From an uncultured Lysobacterales bacterium (GTDB lineage: Bacteria; Pseudomonadota; Gammaproteobacteria; Xanthomonadales; SZUA-36), in the NCBI GenBank assembly GCA_937995275.1, contig CALKKN010000332.1, forward strand, positions 1 through 14,757: a stretch of DNA of 14,757 nt, given 5' to 3'. The translations under genes and the position numbers were made by a program. The notes below the pieces were generated by a model. That model searched no databases. It was not told the DNA's origin and saw only the letters and a program-made list of their open reading frames with translations. This document shows positions 6,997 through 14,756 of the stretch, in pieces. Positions within the stretch are counted from its first letter, which is position 1, and every line of letters begins with the position of its first letter.

Positions 6997-7012
6997 GGGC
7001 ACACATCTTGCA
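6997..7012 (+). promoter_or_regulatory. Sigma-54 (-24/-12) promoter for the rightward EPS operon
   Basis: The sequence GGGCACACATCTTGCA matches the sigma-54 consensus TGGCACGNNNNTTGCW at 10 of 12 defined positions. It has GG at 6998-6999 and GC at 7010-7011, exactly ten bases apart. The predicted transcript start is near 7023, upstream of the ATG at 7062, giving a leader of about 40 bases. This implies control by RpoN plus an enhancer-binding activator encoded elsewhere. Confidence 0.7.
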
Positions 7013-7061
7013 TAAAGTACTCAGGCAAACGCTCGATGGGGCGTCCGGGATTGGAACTTCG

Positions 7062-8456
7062 ATGGGAATGGAACTGAAACACTGGCTGTTCATTGGGATG
7101 ACCCTGGCATTCGTACCGGTCGCCGCCTGGATGGGTGTGCGCTTCCGTTGGGCTGAACGTGGCCTGTTCGCCGCGGCCTTTTTTTCGACCTGCTATCTCA
7201 TCGATATCAACCTCTTTTCCATGGAGTGGTATCGGGGCGACACCCGGGGTTTCGAATTCGGCGTCACGGACTGGATGGTCATGGCGCTGATTACCGTGAT
7301 GGCCCTGTCGCCGCGCTGGCGCCGGCAGCGTCCGGAACTGCTGCCCCCCAACGCCTTGCTCCTGGGCCTCTATTTTTTGCTGGCGTTCAGTACCCTGTTC
7401 GTCAGCGACGTTCCGCTATTCAGTGCGTTCGGATTGTTCAAGATCCTGCGCGCCATCGCCGTCTACTGGCTGGCATACAACTTTCTCAGGAGCGAGCAGG
7501 ACCTGCGGCATTTCCTGCTGATCCTGGCGGCAATCGTCGCCTTCGAATTCGTGTTCGTGCTGTATCAGCGGGGCATCGGCATCTACCGGGCCACGGGCAC
7601 CCTGCCGCATTCCAACACGCTCGCGCTCTACATCAACATGATGAACATGATCTTCCTGTCGATGGTTCTCAACGACCGCTCGTCCGGCTGGCAGCGGTAC
7701 GTTTACTGGGCCGCGTTGGGGATGGGTAGCCTGATCGTGCTGGCGACGTTCTCCAGGGGCGCTCTGGCGGTCATGGCCCTGTGCTACCTGCTGGTGGTCG
7801 TATTGTCCCTGGCGGATCGCATCCGACCGGTCAAGCTCCGGGTCGTCATGGTGATGGCGCTGCTGACCCTGCCGGTCCTGATCAAGGTGACACCTTCGAT
7901 CATTCAGCGCTTCGAAACCGCGCCGATCAATGCCGAGCTGAGTCGTGAGCAGGCCAACGAAGCCGCCATAGCAATGGCTGATTCGGCCTGGCTGGGCGTC
8001 GGTCTCAATACCTATTCCCACGCTATCAACGAGACGAACTTCTCGCGCTTCGTCCCGCTGGAGGTTGACCGGGGAATCGTCCACAACATCTATTTGCTGC
8101 ACGCTGCGGAAATGGGCTGGGTCGGACTCCTGCTCTTTCTGCTGCTGATCGCCCGGTTCCTGTGGATGGCGTTGAAACTCATCCGCCGGCGCATGGACAA
8201 CATCGTGTCCTGGATTGCCATCGGGATATTTGCCGGGATGTGCTCGCTATGGATTCAGTCGAGCCTCGAGTGGGCATTCCGACAAACCTACATCACCGTT
8301 GAATTTTTCATGCTTGCCGGCTTCCTGGCGGCCTTGCCGCGGGTATTGCGGCAGCAGGCGGTCGAACAGCGGGCGCGACGGGCCCGGGTTGCGCAGCATG
8401 CGACCGCCCGTGCGCGGTACGCCGCCGGCCTCCCGACAGCGCCGGCCGTCACCTGA
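7062..8456 (+). CDS. Wzy / O-antigen ligase-type polysaccharide polymerase, multi-pass membrane protein
   Basis: The 464-residue integral membrane protein has about ten to twelve hydrophobic segments beginning LKHWLFIGMTLAFVPVAAW, and belongs by appearance to the O-antigen ligase/polymerase (Wzy_C) superfamily. Supporting marks are the ATFSRGAL segment (Arg232 at the end of a membrane helix) and, after a large periplasmic loop, GIVHNIYLLHAAEMGWVG with His341 and Glu350, which matches the family's H-N-x-x-L...E-x-G block. It would polymerise lipid-linked repeat units at the periplasmic face. I chose ATG 7062 over ATG 6990 because the sigma-54 promoter at 6997-7012 would start transcription near 7023. 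ATG 7068 is also possible, and the ribosome site (TGGAA or GGGA) is weak. The C-terminus is a basic Arg/Ala-rich cytoplasmic tail. The next gene starts 48 bases downstream in the same operon. Confidence 0.87.
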   Translation: MGMELKHWLFIGMTLAFVPVAAWMGVRFRWAERGLFAAAFFSTCYLIDINLFSMEWYRGDTRGFEFGVTDWMVMALITVMALSPRWRRQRPELLPPNALLLGLYFLLAFSTLFVSDVPLFSAFGLFKILRAIAVYWLAYNFLRSEQDLRHFLLILAAIVAFEFVFVLYQRGIGIYRATGTLPHSNTLALYINMMNMIFLSMVLNDRSSGWQRYVYWAALGMGSLIVLATFSRGALAVMALCYLLVVVLSLADRIRPVKLRVVMVMALLTLPVLIKVTPSIIQRFETAPINAELSREQANEAAIAMADSAWLGVGLNTYSHAINETNFSRFVPLEVDRGIVHNIYLLHAAEMGWVGLLLFLLLIARFLWMALKLIRRRMDNIVSWIAIGIFAGMCSLWIQSSLEWAFRQTYITVEFFMLAGFLAALPRVLRQQAVEQRARRARVAQHATARARYAAGLPTAPAVT

Positions 8457-8504
8457 CACTGACCCCAACATCAACTCACTACCTGGAAACAAAACGAGGA
8501 AAAC

Positions 8505-10538
8505 ATGAAGCAAACCAAGGACAAGATCGCGATCATTATGCGCTCGTACAACGACGCCGAAGTGATCCGGGGCACGCTGGAAGCGCTGTCGCGTCAAACC
8601 ATCCGCAATTTCGAATTGTGGAACTTCGATTCGACTTCGAACGACGGCACGATCGACATCATCCGCAAGTTCAACCGCGCTGACCGGATTCAGCTCAACG
8701 ACTCGGCCACCTACAATCCCGGACGGGTACTCAATGAGGCGGTGGCCACAGTCGATGCCGACATCGTGGTGTTCCTGAATTCCGACGCCACGCCCCAGGA
8801 CGAATACTGGCTGGAACGCCTGATCGAACCGCTGGCGGATCCCACCATGGGAGCGGTGTTTGGCCGCCAGGTGGCACGCTCCGACTGCCGCAGTCTGTTC
8901 GTCAAGGACACCGAGCGTGCGTTCGGGGACGGCAGCGAATCCTCCGGCTGGATGCACTTCTTCTCGATGGCGAGTTCGGCGGCACGCCGGACCGTGCTGG
9001 AGCGCTTTCCGTTCGAAACCGCCATTACGTACTCCGAGGACATTGAGTGGACTTACCGGCTGCGCCGCGGGGGCTATCGGATTCGATACGTGCCCGAGTC
9101 CGTCGCCATGCATTCCCACAACTACACGCTCGGGCAGTCGTACAGGCGTCATTTCGGTGAAGGCAAGGCCGAAGGCTACATCTTTCGGGAAGGCGAGCTG
9201 AACTATTCCTGGTTACGGTACTTCCTGATGCCGTTCGGGATGGAAGTCATGCGGGATCTGCGATGGGCATGCGAACGGCGTTCGCTGGATGCCCTGCTGC
9301 ACAGCGTACCGCTGCGATTCACGCAGAAATGGGCACGCTGGCGCGGGCAGCGGGATGCCGCCCGGCAGATGTCGGACAGCAGCAGACCGCCACCGGCGCG
9401 GTCTGACTCCTATACCTTCGACGGCAATGCCGAGGTCGAGGCCCGCATCGCCATGGACCAGTCGCTGGTCAGCATCTACGTACGGGATGCCGTCCCCGAC
9501 GAGCATTTCGAATCGCTGGTCCTGATGGGCGGCTACGGACGGGGCGAGGGCGGTTACCGCCTGGTGGACGGCAAGCCGGCGCCCTGCAACGACTACGACT
9601 ACTTCCTGGTGGTCAAGGGCATGAGCCGCCGTGAGGCTGGTGCTCTGCAGACCCGGCTCCGGGAGGTGGCCGAGCGCCTGGAGCATATGGTGGGTGTCGA
9701 GGTGGACCTGGCCGTTCTGCGCAAGGAAACACTGGCATCGGCGCCGTTCACGCTGATGAACGCGGAGATGAAATGGGGCCACCGCGTGATTGCGGGCGAT
9801 CGATGGGTGCTCCAGGCCATGCCCGCCATGCCTTTCGACAACTTGTCGCTCGGCGAATTCACCCGGCTGATGAACAACCGCGGGGCCTTGCTGCTGATGA
9901 ACGCTAAAACGCTCGAGGGTGCGCGCGACATCGTGGGCGAGGAGCGTGAGGTCTTCTTCCGCTACCTCTTCAAGGCCGTACTCGCCTGCGGCGACGCGCT
10001 GCTCGCCATGGACGGTATCTACCACCCGGCATACGCCGAAAAGCGACGCCGCCTCACCCTCGTCGGCGAGTTACCGTGCCGGGACTTTCACCGCCTGTAC
10101 CGACTCGCGGTCGACAACAAGTTCTACCCCGATTCCGGGCTTTACGAATCCCAGGACCTGGAAGCGCTGCAGACCCGCGTCACCCACTGCTGGCTTAACA
10201 CCCTGTCCCACCTGGAAAGCCACCGCACTCGTCGGCCGATCGGGAGCTGGCGCGATTATGCGCGGCCGCAACTGGCCAAAGGGCAACTCGAGGCGCACCG
10301 ACGATGGCGAAATTTTGCGATCACGGTGCGCGACTTCGGCGCCCGACATGCCCTGCGTTATCTGGGCTGGGCCGTCCGGTACCCGCGCGAACGGCTGATC
10401 TCGGTTCTGCCTCTTCTGCTCAGCGCGAATCGAGACGGCCAGGCGGATCTGGTCGCCGTTCCCCTGAACATTCCACGGGAAACCGGCTGGTCGGAAACGG
10501 TGGATGGGTACCTGCACACCTGGCAGCGCTACGCCTGA
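8505..10538 (+). CDS. GT2 glycosyltransferase fused to a polymerase-beta-type nucleotidyltransferase domain
   Basis: This is a 677-residue, two-part cytoplasmic protein. Residues 1-~285 form a GT-A glycosyltransferase family 2 domain resembling rhamnosyltransferases: IAIIMRSYND (8-17), FDSTSNDGT (41-49), NSDATP around Asp94 as the metal/nucleotide site, Glu178-Asp179 as the catalytic ED, and HSHNYT beyond it. A Pro/Ser linker follows (~288-305). Residues ~306-677 carry a nucleotidyltransferase signature: G342-G343-Y-G-R-G-E-G, then Asp363-x-Asp365 in NDYDYFLVV, and a third acidic residue, Asp401, in VEVDLAVL. After this come ~270 helical residues, as in NTase-helical-domain proteins. The first half would add a sugar to the EPS repeat; the second could transfer a nucleotide or phospho-group to an unknown acceptor. 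The start is firm: GAGG five bases before ATG. There is no internal frameshift. The stop lies inside the hairpin at 10534-10555. Confidence 0.85.
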   Translation: MKQTKDKIAIIMRSYNDAEVIRGTLEALSRQTIRNFELWNFDSTSNDGTIDIIRKFNRADRIQLNDSATYNPGRVLNEAVATVDADIVVFLNSDATPQDEYWLERLIEPLADPTMGAVFGRQVARSDCRSLFVKDTERAFGDGSESSGWMHFFSMASSAARRTVLERFPFETAITYSEDIEWTYRLRRGGYRIRYVPESVAMHSHNYTLGQSYRRHFGEGKAEGYIFREGELNYSWLRYFLMPFGMEVMRDLRWACERRSLDALLHSVPLRFTQKWARWRGQRDAARQMSDSSRPPPARSDSYTFDGNAEVEARIAMDQSLVSIYVRDAVPDEHFESLVLMGGYGRGEGGYRLVDGKPAPCNDYDYFLVVKGMSRREAGALQTRLREVAERLEHMVGVEVDLAVLRKETLASAPFTLMNAEMKWGHRVIAGDRWVLQAMPAMPFDNLSLGEFTRLMNNRGALLLMNAKTLEGARDIVGEEREVFFRYLFKAVLACGDALLAMDGIYHPAYAEKRRRLTLVGELPCRDFHRLYRLAVDNKFYPDSGLYESQDLEALQTRVTHCWLNTLSHLESHRTRRPIGSWRDYARPQLAKGQLEAHRRWRNFAITVRDFGARHALRYLGWAVRYPRERLISVLPLLLSANRDGQADLVAVPLNIPRETGWSETVDGYLHTWQRYA

Positions 10539-10555
10539 GCGTTGGCCCGCTCAGG
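10534..10555. terminator. Bidirectional hairpin between convergent genes, containing both stop codons
   Basis: CCTGAGCG (10534-10541) pairs perfectly with CGCTCAGG (10548-10555) around a 6-base loop TTGGCC. The stem holds the TGA of the GT2 fusion gene (10536-10538) and the TGA of the GH9 gene (minus strand, 10551-10553). No T-run follows on either side, so it may act as a weak or factor-assisted bidirectional terminator or as a 3'-end stabiliser. Confidence 0.5.
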
Positions 10556-10568
10556 GCGAGCGTTGGCC
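10537..10568. repeat. 11-bp direct repeat GAGCGTTGGCC
   Basis: GAGCGTTGGCC occurs at 10537-10547 and again at 10558-10568, 21 bases apart, across the end of the GH9 gene. It looks like a small local duplication and overlaps the hairpin. Confidence 0.4.
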
Positions 10569-12881
10569 GAGCCGCGAAGCGTCGGACAGCAGTCCGAACG
10601 CCACCGCGGTCACGGCTATCTCGGCCACGGTAGGCTCCGACATGGGCGGGAGGGGCCGGGCGTCGACGAAGCGGCGCAGCGCCGGGTAAGCATTCGGCTC
10701 CGCCGCGTTTTCCATCGGCAGATACGCCTCGTTGACGGCGCGGGTGGACGGCCACAGCGCCGGCAGATGGAAATGCGGGCCGTTGACCGGGATGCCGGCG
10801 ACCGTTCCCGGGGCTGCCTTGTACTGATCAAGCTTGGATAAGGGATAGGCCGGGCTGCGCCATCCCGTCCCGGTGATGTAACTGATGGATTGAGGATTGG
10901 CACCCAACTGCGGGTCTGTCATGGATGCAGCCGCATCGCGATAGCGCGAATCGCCGCTGATTCTCCATGCCTGGAGCAGAGGCAGCACCGCCCGGCTCGA
11001 ATGGGCGAAAGAACCCCACCCCGTGTAGGGCCGGTGTTGGTGCATCGGTGCGCCGAACGGGTGCTCTTCAGATTTGCGAAGGTGCCAGTCGGCCGCGCTG
11101 ACGAGCACGCGACGCAATTCCGCATCCAGTCTCCGGTACGCTGCGTCGTCGAGCGGCGTCATCTCCTCGCCACCCTCTGCCAGGGAGCGGTGCAGTGCCC
11201 AATACGCGGCCAGGCCCTGCTGCCGAAAAGTGACGCCCGCCGTTGGGTCCGGGGTGAAATCGGCCAGTATGGCCAGGCAGGCATCGAGGAAACGGGGGTC
11301 GCGAGTGGTCCGGAACAGTTCGGCGGCCGCCCAGAGGCGGTTGTCGGTCGCCGAGGTGTCGGCGTATTCCCCCGCATGAACGCCGGGCGGATTGCGATAG
11401 CGCTGGCCCTCGGGAGGCCATTGGGGCATCCGCGTCACGAAATCCCAGGCGGCCCGCGCGGCGGCCAGCGCACGGTCTGACCGGTCCGGATACCAGGGGG
11501 CCAGCAACCGGGCGTGTATCGCCGCCGCCGCGGCGAACGAAACGGTGGCGTGCGTGGTCTTCTCAAAAAGGAAACGGGGTTGGTCCACCTGGCCAGGCAG
11601 CGATTCATCCCAACGCTCGGGGGCCACGCGGCTGTAGACTCCCCCGTCCTCCGGGTCCTGCATACCCAGCAGCCAGTCCATTCCCCACGACAACTCGTCG
11701 ATCACGTCGGGGACGCCGTTGCCGCTCTCGGGGAGACCGAGGTCGTCGCCGGCGAATGCGCCGGGGAGCAGGTCCATGCCAACACCGAATGCGTGCCAGA
11801 CGGGCGCCGCGTTGACCACGTACTGGCCATAGTCGCCGGCATCGAACCAGCCGCGCCCGACGGCACGATAGGCATACGGCTTCTCGCCCCGGCCCAGAGG
11901 GGATGCTCCCACCGCCGGATGGATCAGCGCGTTGAGGTGCGCGGGCACCCCGCCGGCCCGCTCACGCCCGGGATCGGACCACGGCGCAGAGACGGGCGTG
12001 GAGTTGCGGGCATGGTAGAAGAGGCGGAATACTCGGCGGTAAACCGCTGCATAGACGGTATCGCCGATGCCGAATTCCGGCGACCGCCCGATTCCCGGAA
12101 TCCGCACAAAATAGCGGCCGGGACGTTGGAGGGCGCCGAAATCCACCCGGTAAACGGCGTTGCCGCTCCAGGGGTCGTGTGTCGTGACCGATTCCAGCAG
12201 ACCCGCTAGCGCAACCTCGTCCGATTCCGCGTCGACAATTTCGAAGCGGCTGCCGTCCACCGGCATCGGCCCGGCGGTGCCCAGCCAGTCGCCAACGTAG
12301 GCCCGTTTGCGGCCCGCTGGCGGGTAGCCCACCTGGTTGAGCTGGATCGCCGGAGTCACCGCTTCGCCTGCGTGAAGGAATCCGGTCGAAACCGGTGGGT
12401 CGCCGGCGAGATCCAGGCGGTATCGGCGGTTTTTTGCCAGCGGCTCCTTCAATAACAGATGAACTCGATGCTCAACCAGTGCGTCGCCATGCCGGTCAAA
12501 ACCGACGACGGTACGGGAGCGGCCGGTGCGCTCGACCGGCAACTGACTCGAGTCGCCATCCATGGAATGGATGCGAACGACCTCTGTAGACTGCAAACGC
12601 GGTGGCGGCGCCGCCAGGCCCAGTAGCAGGGCGCGGTCCGATACGACCTGTACGTACAGGGCGGGAAAGCCGTCGGGGGCGGGCGAGCAGCCGTGATCGG
12701 CAGTGCATTCGTGGAGCGGCGTCGTGACACCGATCCGGGCATCTTCGCGCCACCGCTCCGCTGCCATCGGTTCCGTTGCGGCGCCGAAGGACGGCATCGC
12801 GGCGCCCAAGGCCACCGCGATGCCGCCGTACAGCTTCCGCCTCAGCAACCGGCCTGGGACCCGGGCGGCAGGGCCGGCCAC
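10551..12881 (-). CDS. Secreted glycoside hydrolase family 9 (endoglucanase-like)
   Basis: The 776-residue protein has a basic N-terminus plus a hydrophobic segment (LYGGIAVALGAAMPSFGAA), read as a Sec signal for periplasm or export. A beta-rich region (~45-175) is followed by the cellulase-type N-terminal Ig-like domain (NQVGY at 182-186) and a GH9 (alpha/alpha)6 barrel (~280-770). The catalytic-base motif is intact as D347-A-G-D350-Y-G. ENGxxDVxDE-like spacing appears in ESGNGVPDVIDELSWGMDWLL, and Glu754 in TVAEIAV sits where the acid of the NEVA motif belongs. The usual HHR-containing loop is replaced by GTGWRSPAYPLS, so specificity may differ from cellulase. Translation begins at GTG 12881, three bases after the wza-like stop, so it is coupled. 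By analogy with BcsZ or alginate lyases in export loci, it probably trims or releases the EPS made here. Confidence 0.87.
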   Translation of the reverse strand: MAGPAARVPGRLLRRKLYGGIAVALGAAMPSFGAATEPMAAERWREDARIGVTTPLHECTADHGCSPAPDGFPALYVQVVSDRALLLGLAAPPPRLQSTEVVRIHSMDGDSSQLPVERTGRSRTVVGFDRHGDALVEHRVHLLLKEPLAKNRRYRLDLAGDPPVSTGFLHAGEAVTPAIQLNQVGYPPAGRKRAYVGDWLGTAGPMPVDGSRFEIVDAESDEVALAGLLESVTTHDPWSGNAVYRVDFGALQRPGRYFVRIPGIGRSPEFGIGDTVYAAVYRRVFRLFYHARNSTPVSAPWSDPGRERAGGVPAHLNALIHPAVGASPLGRGEKPYAYRAVGRGWFDAGDYGQYVVNAAPVWHAFGVGMDLLPGAFAGDDLGLPESGNGVPDVIDELSWGMDWLLGMQDPEDGGVYSRVAPERWDESLPGQVDQPRFLFEKTTHATVSFAAAAAIHARLLAPWYPDRSDRALAAARAAWDFVTRMPQWPPEGQRYRNPPGVHAGEYADTSATDNRLWAAAELFRTTRDPRFLDACLAILADFTPDPTAGVTFRQQGLAAYWALHRSLAEGGEEMTPLDDAAYRRLDAELRRVLVSAADWHLRKSEEHPFGAPMHQHRPYTGWGSFAHSSRAVLPLLQAWRISGDSRYRDAAASMTDPQLGANPQSISYITGTGWRSPAYPLSKLDQYKAAPGTVAGIPVNGPHFHLPALWPSTRAVNEAYLPMENAAEPNAYPALRRFVDARPLPPMSEPTVAEIAVTAVAFGLLSDASRLGQRSP

Positions 12882-12884
12882 GGA

Positions 12885-13931
12885 TCAGTCGCCCACTGTG
12901 TCGGCCAGGATGAGACCGACCTGCAGGGCCTGGACCGCGGGGAAGATCTTGTCGATCACTCTCGAGAATTTGGTCAGTCCCGTCGGGGGAACGTAGACGA
13001 TGTCACCGGGCTCCAGCGGAACTTCGCGCGCGTGGCCGGCCAGTACTTCCTCAAAATTGATCATGTAGACCGTCGGGTTGTGTAGAGAGCCGCGAACGAT
13101 GTGGACGCGCTCGAGATCTGCATCGGGCGTGAAACCCTCGGCCTGGGCCAGCGTGCGTGACATCGGCATGTTTTCGCGATAGGCGAACAGCATCGGGTTA
13201 TTGACTTCGCCCAGAATGTACACTTCTTTGGAAAGGCCGGACGGGATGTAGATGTAGTCGCCCGAGCGCAGCGGAATGTCGTATCGCAGATCGCCCTGGC
13301 GGACCAGACGAACGAAGTCCACCGGCAACACCTGTCCGTCGCGCGCGATGAAGGCATGGGTCAGGTCGGCCAGTTCGACCGACGTCGCGCGGAACTGCCC
13401 TTTGTTCAGCCCACCGGCGCCGGCCAGTGCCTTGGTGATCGTGACCTCCGTGGTCAGCGGGTATACGCCCGGCGTGACGACCTCGCCGAAGATCGTGTAC
13501 TGCTGGCTGTTGAATTCCTGCACGATAACGGACACTTTCGGCGACAGGATGAATCGGGCCAGCCCTTCGGTTAGCGCCTGGTTCAGTTCACTGACCGTGC
13601 GGCCGGCAGCCTCCACGTCGCCGACCAGTGGGAACGAAATCCGTCCGTCGGGACGAACCGGTATGCCCTCGATGGTGAGGTCCGGCTCGTCGTATACGGA
13701 TACGTTGAGCACGTCTCCGCGCCCCAGCTTGGGCGTATTCGGGCTCTCGGCCTCCAGGCGCTCCAGCTCCGCCAGTTGCTCCGTTTCCTCCATCTGGGGG
13801 ACGACAACCTGTTTCTCCACGGGCGGCGGGCCCGGCAGGGGGGTCTGGTGGGGGCCGGGCGCGGTTGAGGCACAGGCGCCCAGTAGCATGCAGACTGAAA
13901 CTGCGGCGGCATTCTTTATCGATTTATGCAT
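12885..13931 (-). CDS. wza: Wza-type outer-membrane polysaccharide export lipoprotein
   Basis: The protein has a lipoprotein signal (basic start, AAAVSVCMLLGAC lipobox, Cys20 from the chosen start), a Pro-rich spacer, a Poly_export domain (~70-145; LGRGDVLNVSVYDEPDLT, VRPDGRISFPLVGDV), two SLBB domains (YTIFGEVVTPGVYPL and VYILGEVNNPMLFAY), and a C-terminal helix (VIDKIFPAVQALQVGLILA) like the one that forms the outer-membrane pore in Wza. It would form the export channel for the polymer. Two ATGs compete: 13937 with GGAG only 3 bases away, and 13931 with GGAG at 9 bases; I prefer 13931, giving 348 residues. It overlaps the end of the upstream P-loop gene by 8 bases, so translation is coupled. 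The gene name is by family, not strict orthology. Confidence 0.93.
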   Translation of the reverse strand: MHKSIKNAAAVSVCMLLGACASTAPGPHQTPLPGPPPVEKQVVVPQMEETEQLAELERLEAESPNTPKLGRGDVLNVSVYDEPDLTIEGIPVRPDGRISFPLVGDVEAAGRTVSELNQALTEGLARFILSPKVSVIVQEFNSQQYTIFGEVVTPGVYPLTTEVTITKALAGAGGLNKGQFRATSVELADLTHAFIARDGQVLPVDFVRLVRQGDLRYDIPLRSGDYIYIPSGLSKEVYILGEVNNPMLFAYRENMPMSRTLAQAEGFTPDADLERVHIVRGSLHNPTVYMINFEEVLAGHAREVPLEPGDIVYVPPTGLTKFSRVIDKIFPAVQALQVGLILADTVGD

Positions 13932-14529
13932 GTACATTCACTCCGCGAGTGCCGAATACTCGTCCTGGTTTGGTTATCTTGATGAGGGGTGCGGTTTCCA
14001 ATCGCGGTTCCGGCACGTCGAGCAGGATAACGCCGACGCACCGGATTCCGCGTTTCTCAAGCCGCCCCATGATGCGCCGCAGTTCATCCCGGCGGTTGAT
14101 CCCGCTGCGAATGACCAGCAGGGCCTGGCCCAGTCGGCCGGTCAGTTCCATTGCGACCTCGAGGTCCTGTAAAGGTGGCAGGTCGACCAGCACGCGGCGG
14201 TCGTCCTTGTGGGCGGCGACGAGGCGCGAGAGGTCGTGGGAAGCCATGGCCAGCAAACCCCTGTCATCCGCAGGGCAGCCCGATGCGGACGCTGCGATGA
14301 GTTCGAGCCGGCCGGTCGGGTCGCTGGATGTTTCCAGAGGCATCCCGTCGAGCAGGTGTTCGTACAGACCCGATTCCGGAGCCGGCAGCTGCAGCAGCTC
14401 GCCCGGTCGAGGTCCGGCGCTCGTTCGGAGATCGGCATCGACGAGCCGGACGCGCTGCCCTTTCATGAGCCGCGTCAGTGCCAGGTTGGCCGCCACCGTT
14501 GAGCGGCCGGCACCCGGTTCCAGATCACC
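13924..14529 (-). pseudogene. BY-kinase/CpsD-like P-loop ATPase, N-terminally truncated
   Basis: The frame from 14529 to 13924 encodes the cytoplasmic ATPase part of an EPS tyrosine-autokinase-like protein. Walker A is intact (E-P-G-A-G-R-S-T-V-A-A-N-L, bases 14520-14482), followed by the A' motif VRLVDADLR and a Walker B-like strand VLVDLPPL, with the expected LLVIRSG and VGVIL strands. The frame has a TGA at 14530-14532. The first ordinary start codon is GTG 14496, inside Walker A, so the first beta strand and any normal start are missing. Upstream sequence reads in another frame as a LUD-like protein. The C-terminus (GTRGVNVHA) has no tyrosine cluster, so it would be an ATPase partner rather than an autokinase. 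It overlaps the wza-like gene by 8 bases. It is either a truncated gene, a frameshifted one or an assembly junction. Confidence 0.75.
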
Positions 14530-14756
14530 TCAGGCCAGCGCGCCTGGAAATCGATCTGGTCCAGGGGCGACCCGCCGTCCACAACAACTTGCTCCGGCTG
14601 CAGCTCAGCCAACAAGCTGCCGACCCGGACTAACGCGGATTCCAGGCCCTCGGCCAGATAAACCTCCCCCCCAACTTTGGTCAACGCTTGAATAAACCGC
14701 TCGGTCAGATCGGGAAAAGCGCGCCGCGATTTCCAGGGCGTCGGACCGGGGGCAGA
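14475..14756 (-). pseudogene. LUD-domain (LutC-like) protein fragment, runs off the right edge
   Basis: An open minus-strand frame enters from the right edge and reads about 79 residues that resemble the front of a LUD (lactate utilisation, LutC/YkgG) domain: FPDLTERFIQALTKVGGEVY, then SALVRVGSLLAELQPEQVVV, then a DFQARWPEVIW strand. Beyond Trp at 14520 the frame continues as nonsense (NRVPAAQRWRPTWH) over the P-loop coding sequence and stops at 14475. LUD proteins usually run ~200 residues, so the second half is missing. Its sudden end meets exactly the point where the P-loop gene lacks its start. The family call is by eye and moderate; the alternative is an unusual N-terminus of the P-loop gene with a one-base frameshift near 14520. 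Confidence 0.5.

Larger units (their letters stand above)
6596..7061. other. Divergent intergenic control region of the EPS locus
   Basis: These 466 bases between two divergent EPS operons hold no supported gene. Open frames cross them only as unsupported upstream extensions of the flanking genes. They contain a candidate sigma-54 promoter at each end (6997-7012 facing right, 6636-6651 facing left) and several short palindromes: GCCGAA-TCG-TTCGGC (6648-6662), GCAA-A-TTGC inside CGTTG...CAACG (6849-6870), and TACCGCGGTA (6981-6990). The arrangement suits a shared enhancer region for a sigma-54-dependent activator. The palindromes are seen directly; their role is inferred. Confidence 0.6.

Noticed and set aside
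6990..7061. Upstream ATG start of the Wzy-like gene
   Set aside because: The sigma-54 promoter at 6997-7012 would start transcription after this ATG; the added 24 residues are polar and precede the first membrane helix.
7416..8102. Minus-strand open frame of 228 codons within the Wzy-like gene
   Set aside because: It is the reverse complement of membrane-helix codons, which yields a Gln/Asp/His-rich shadow with no family features.
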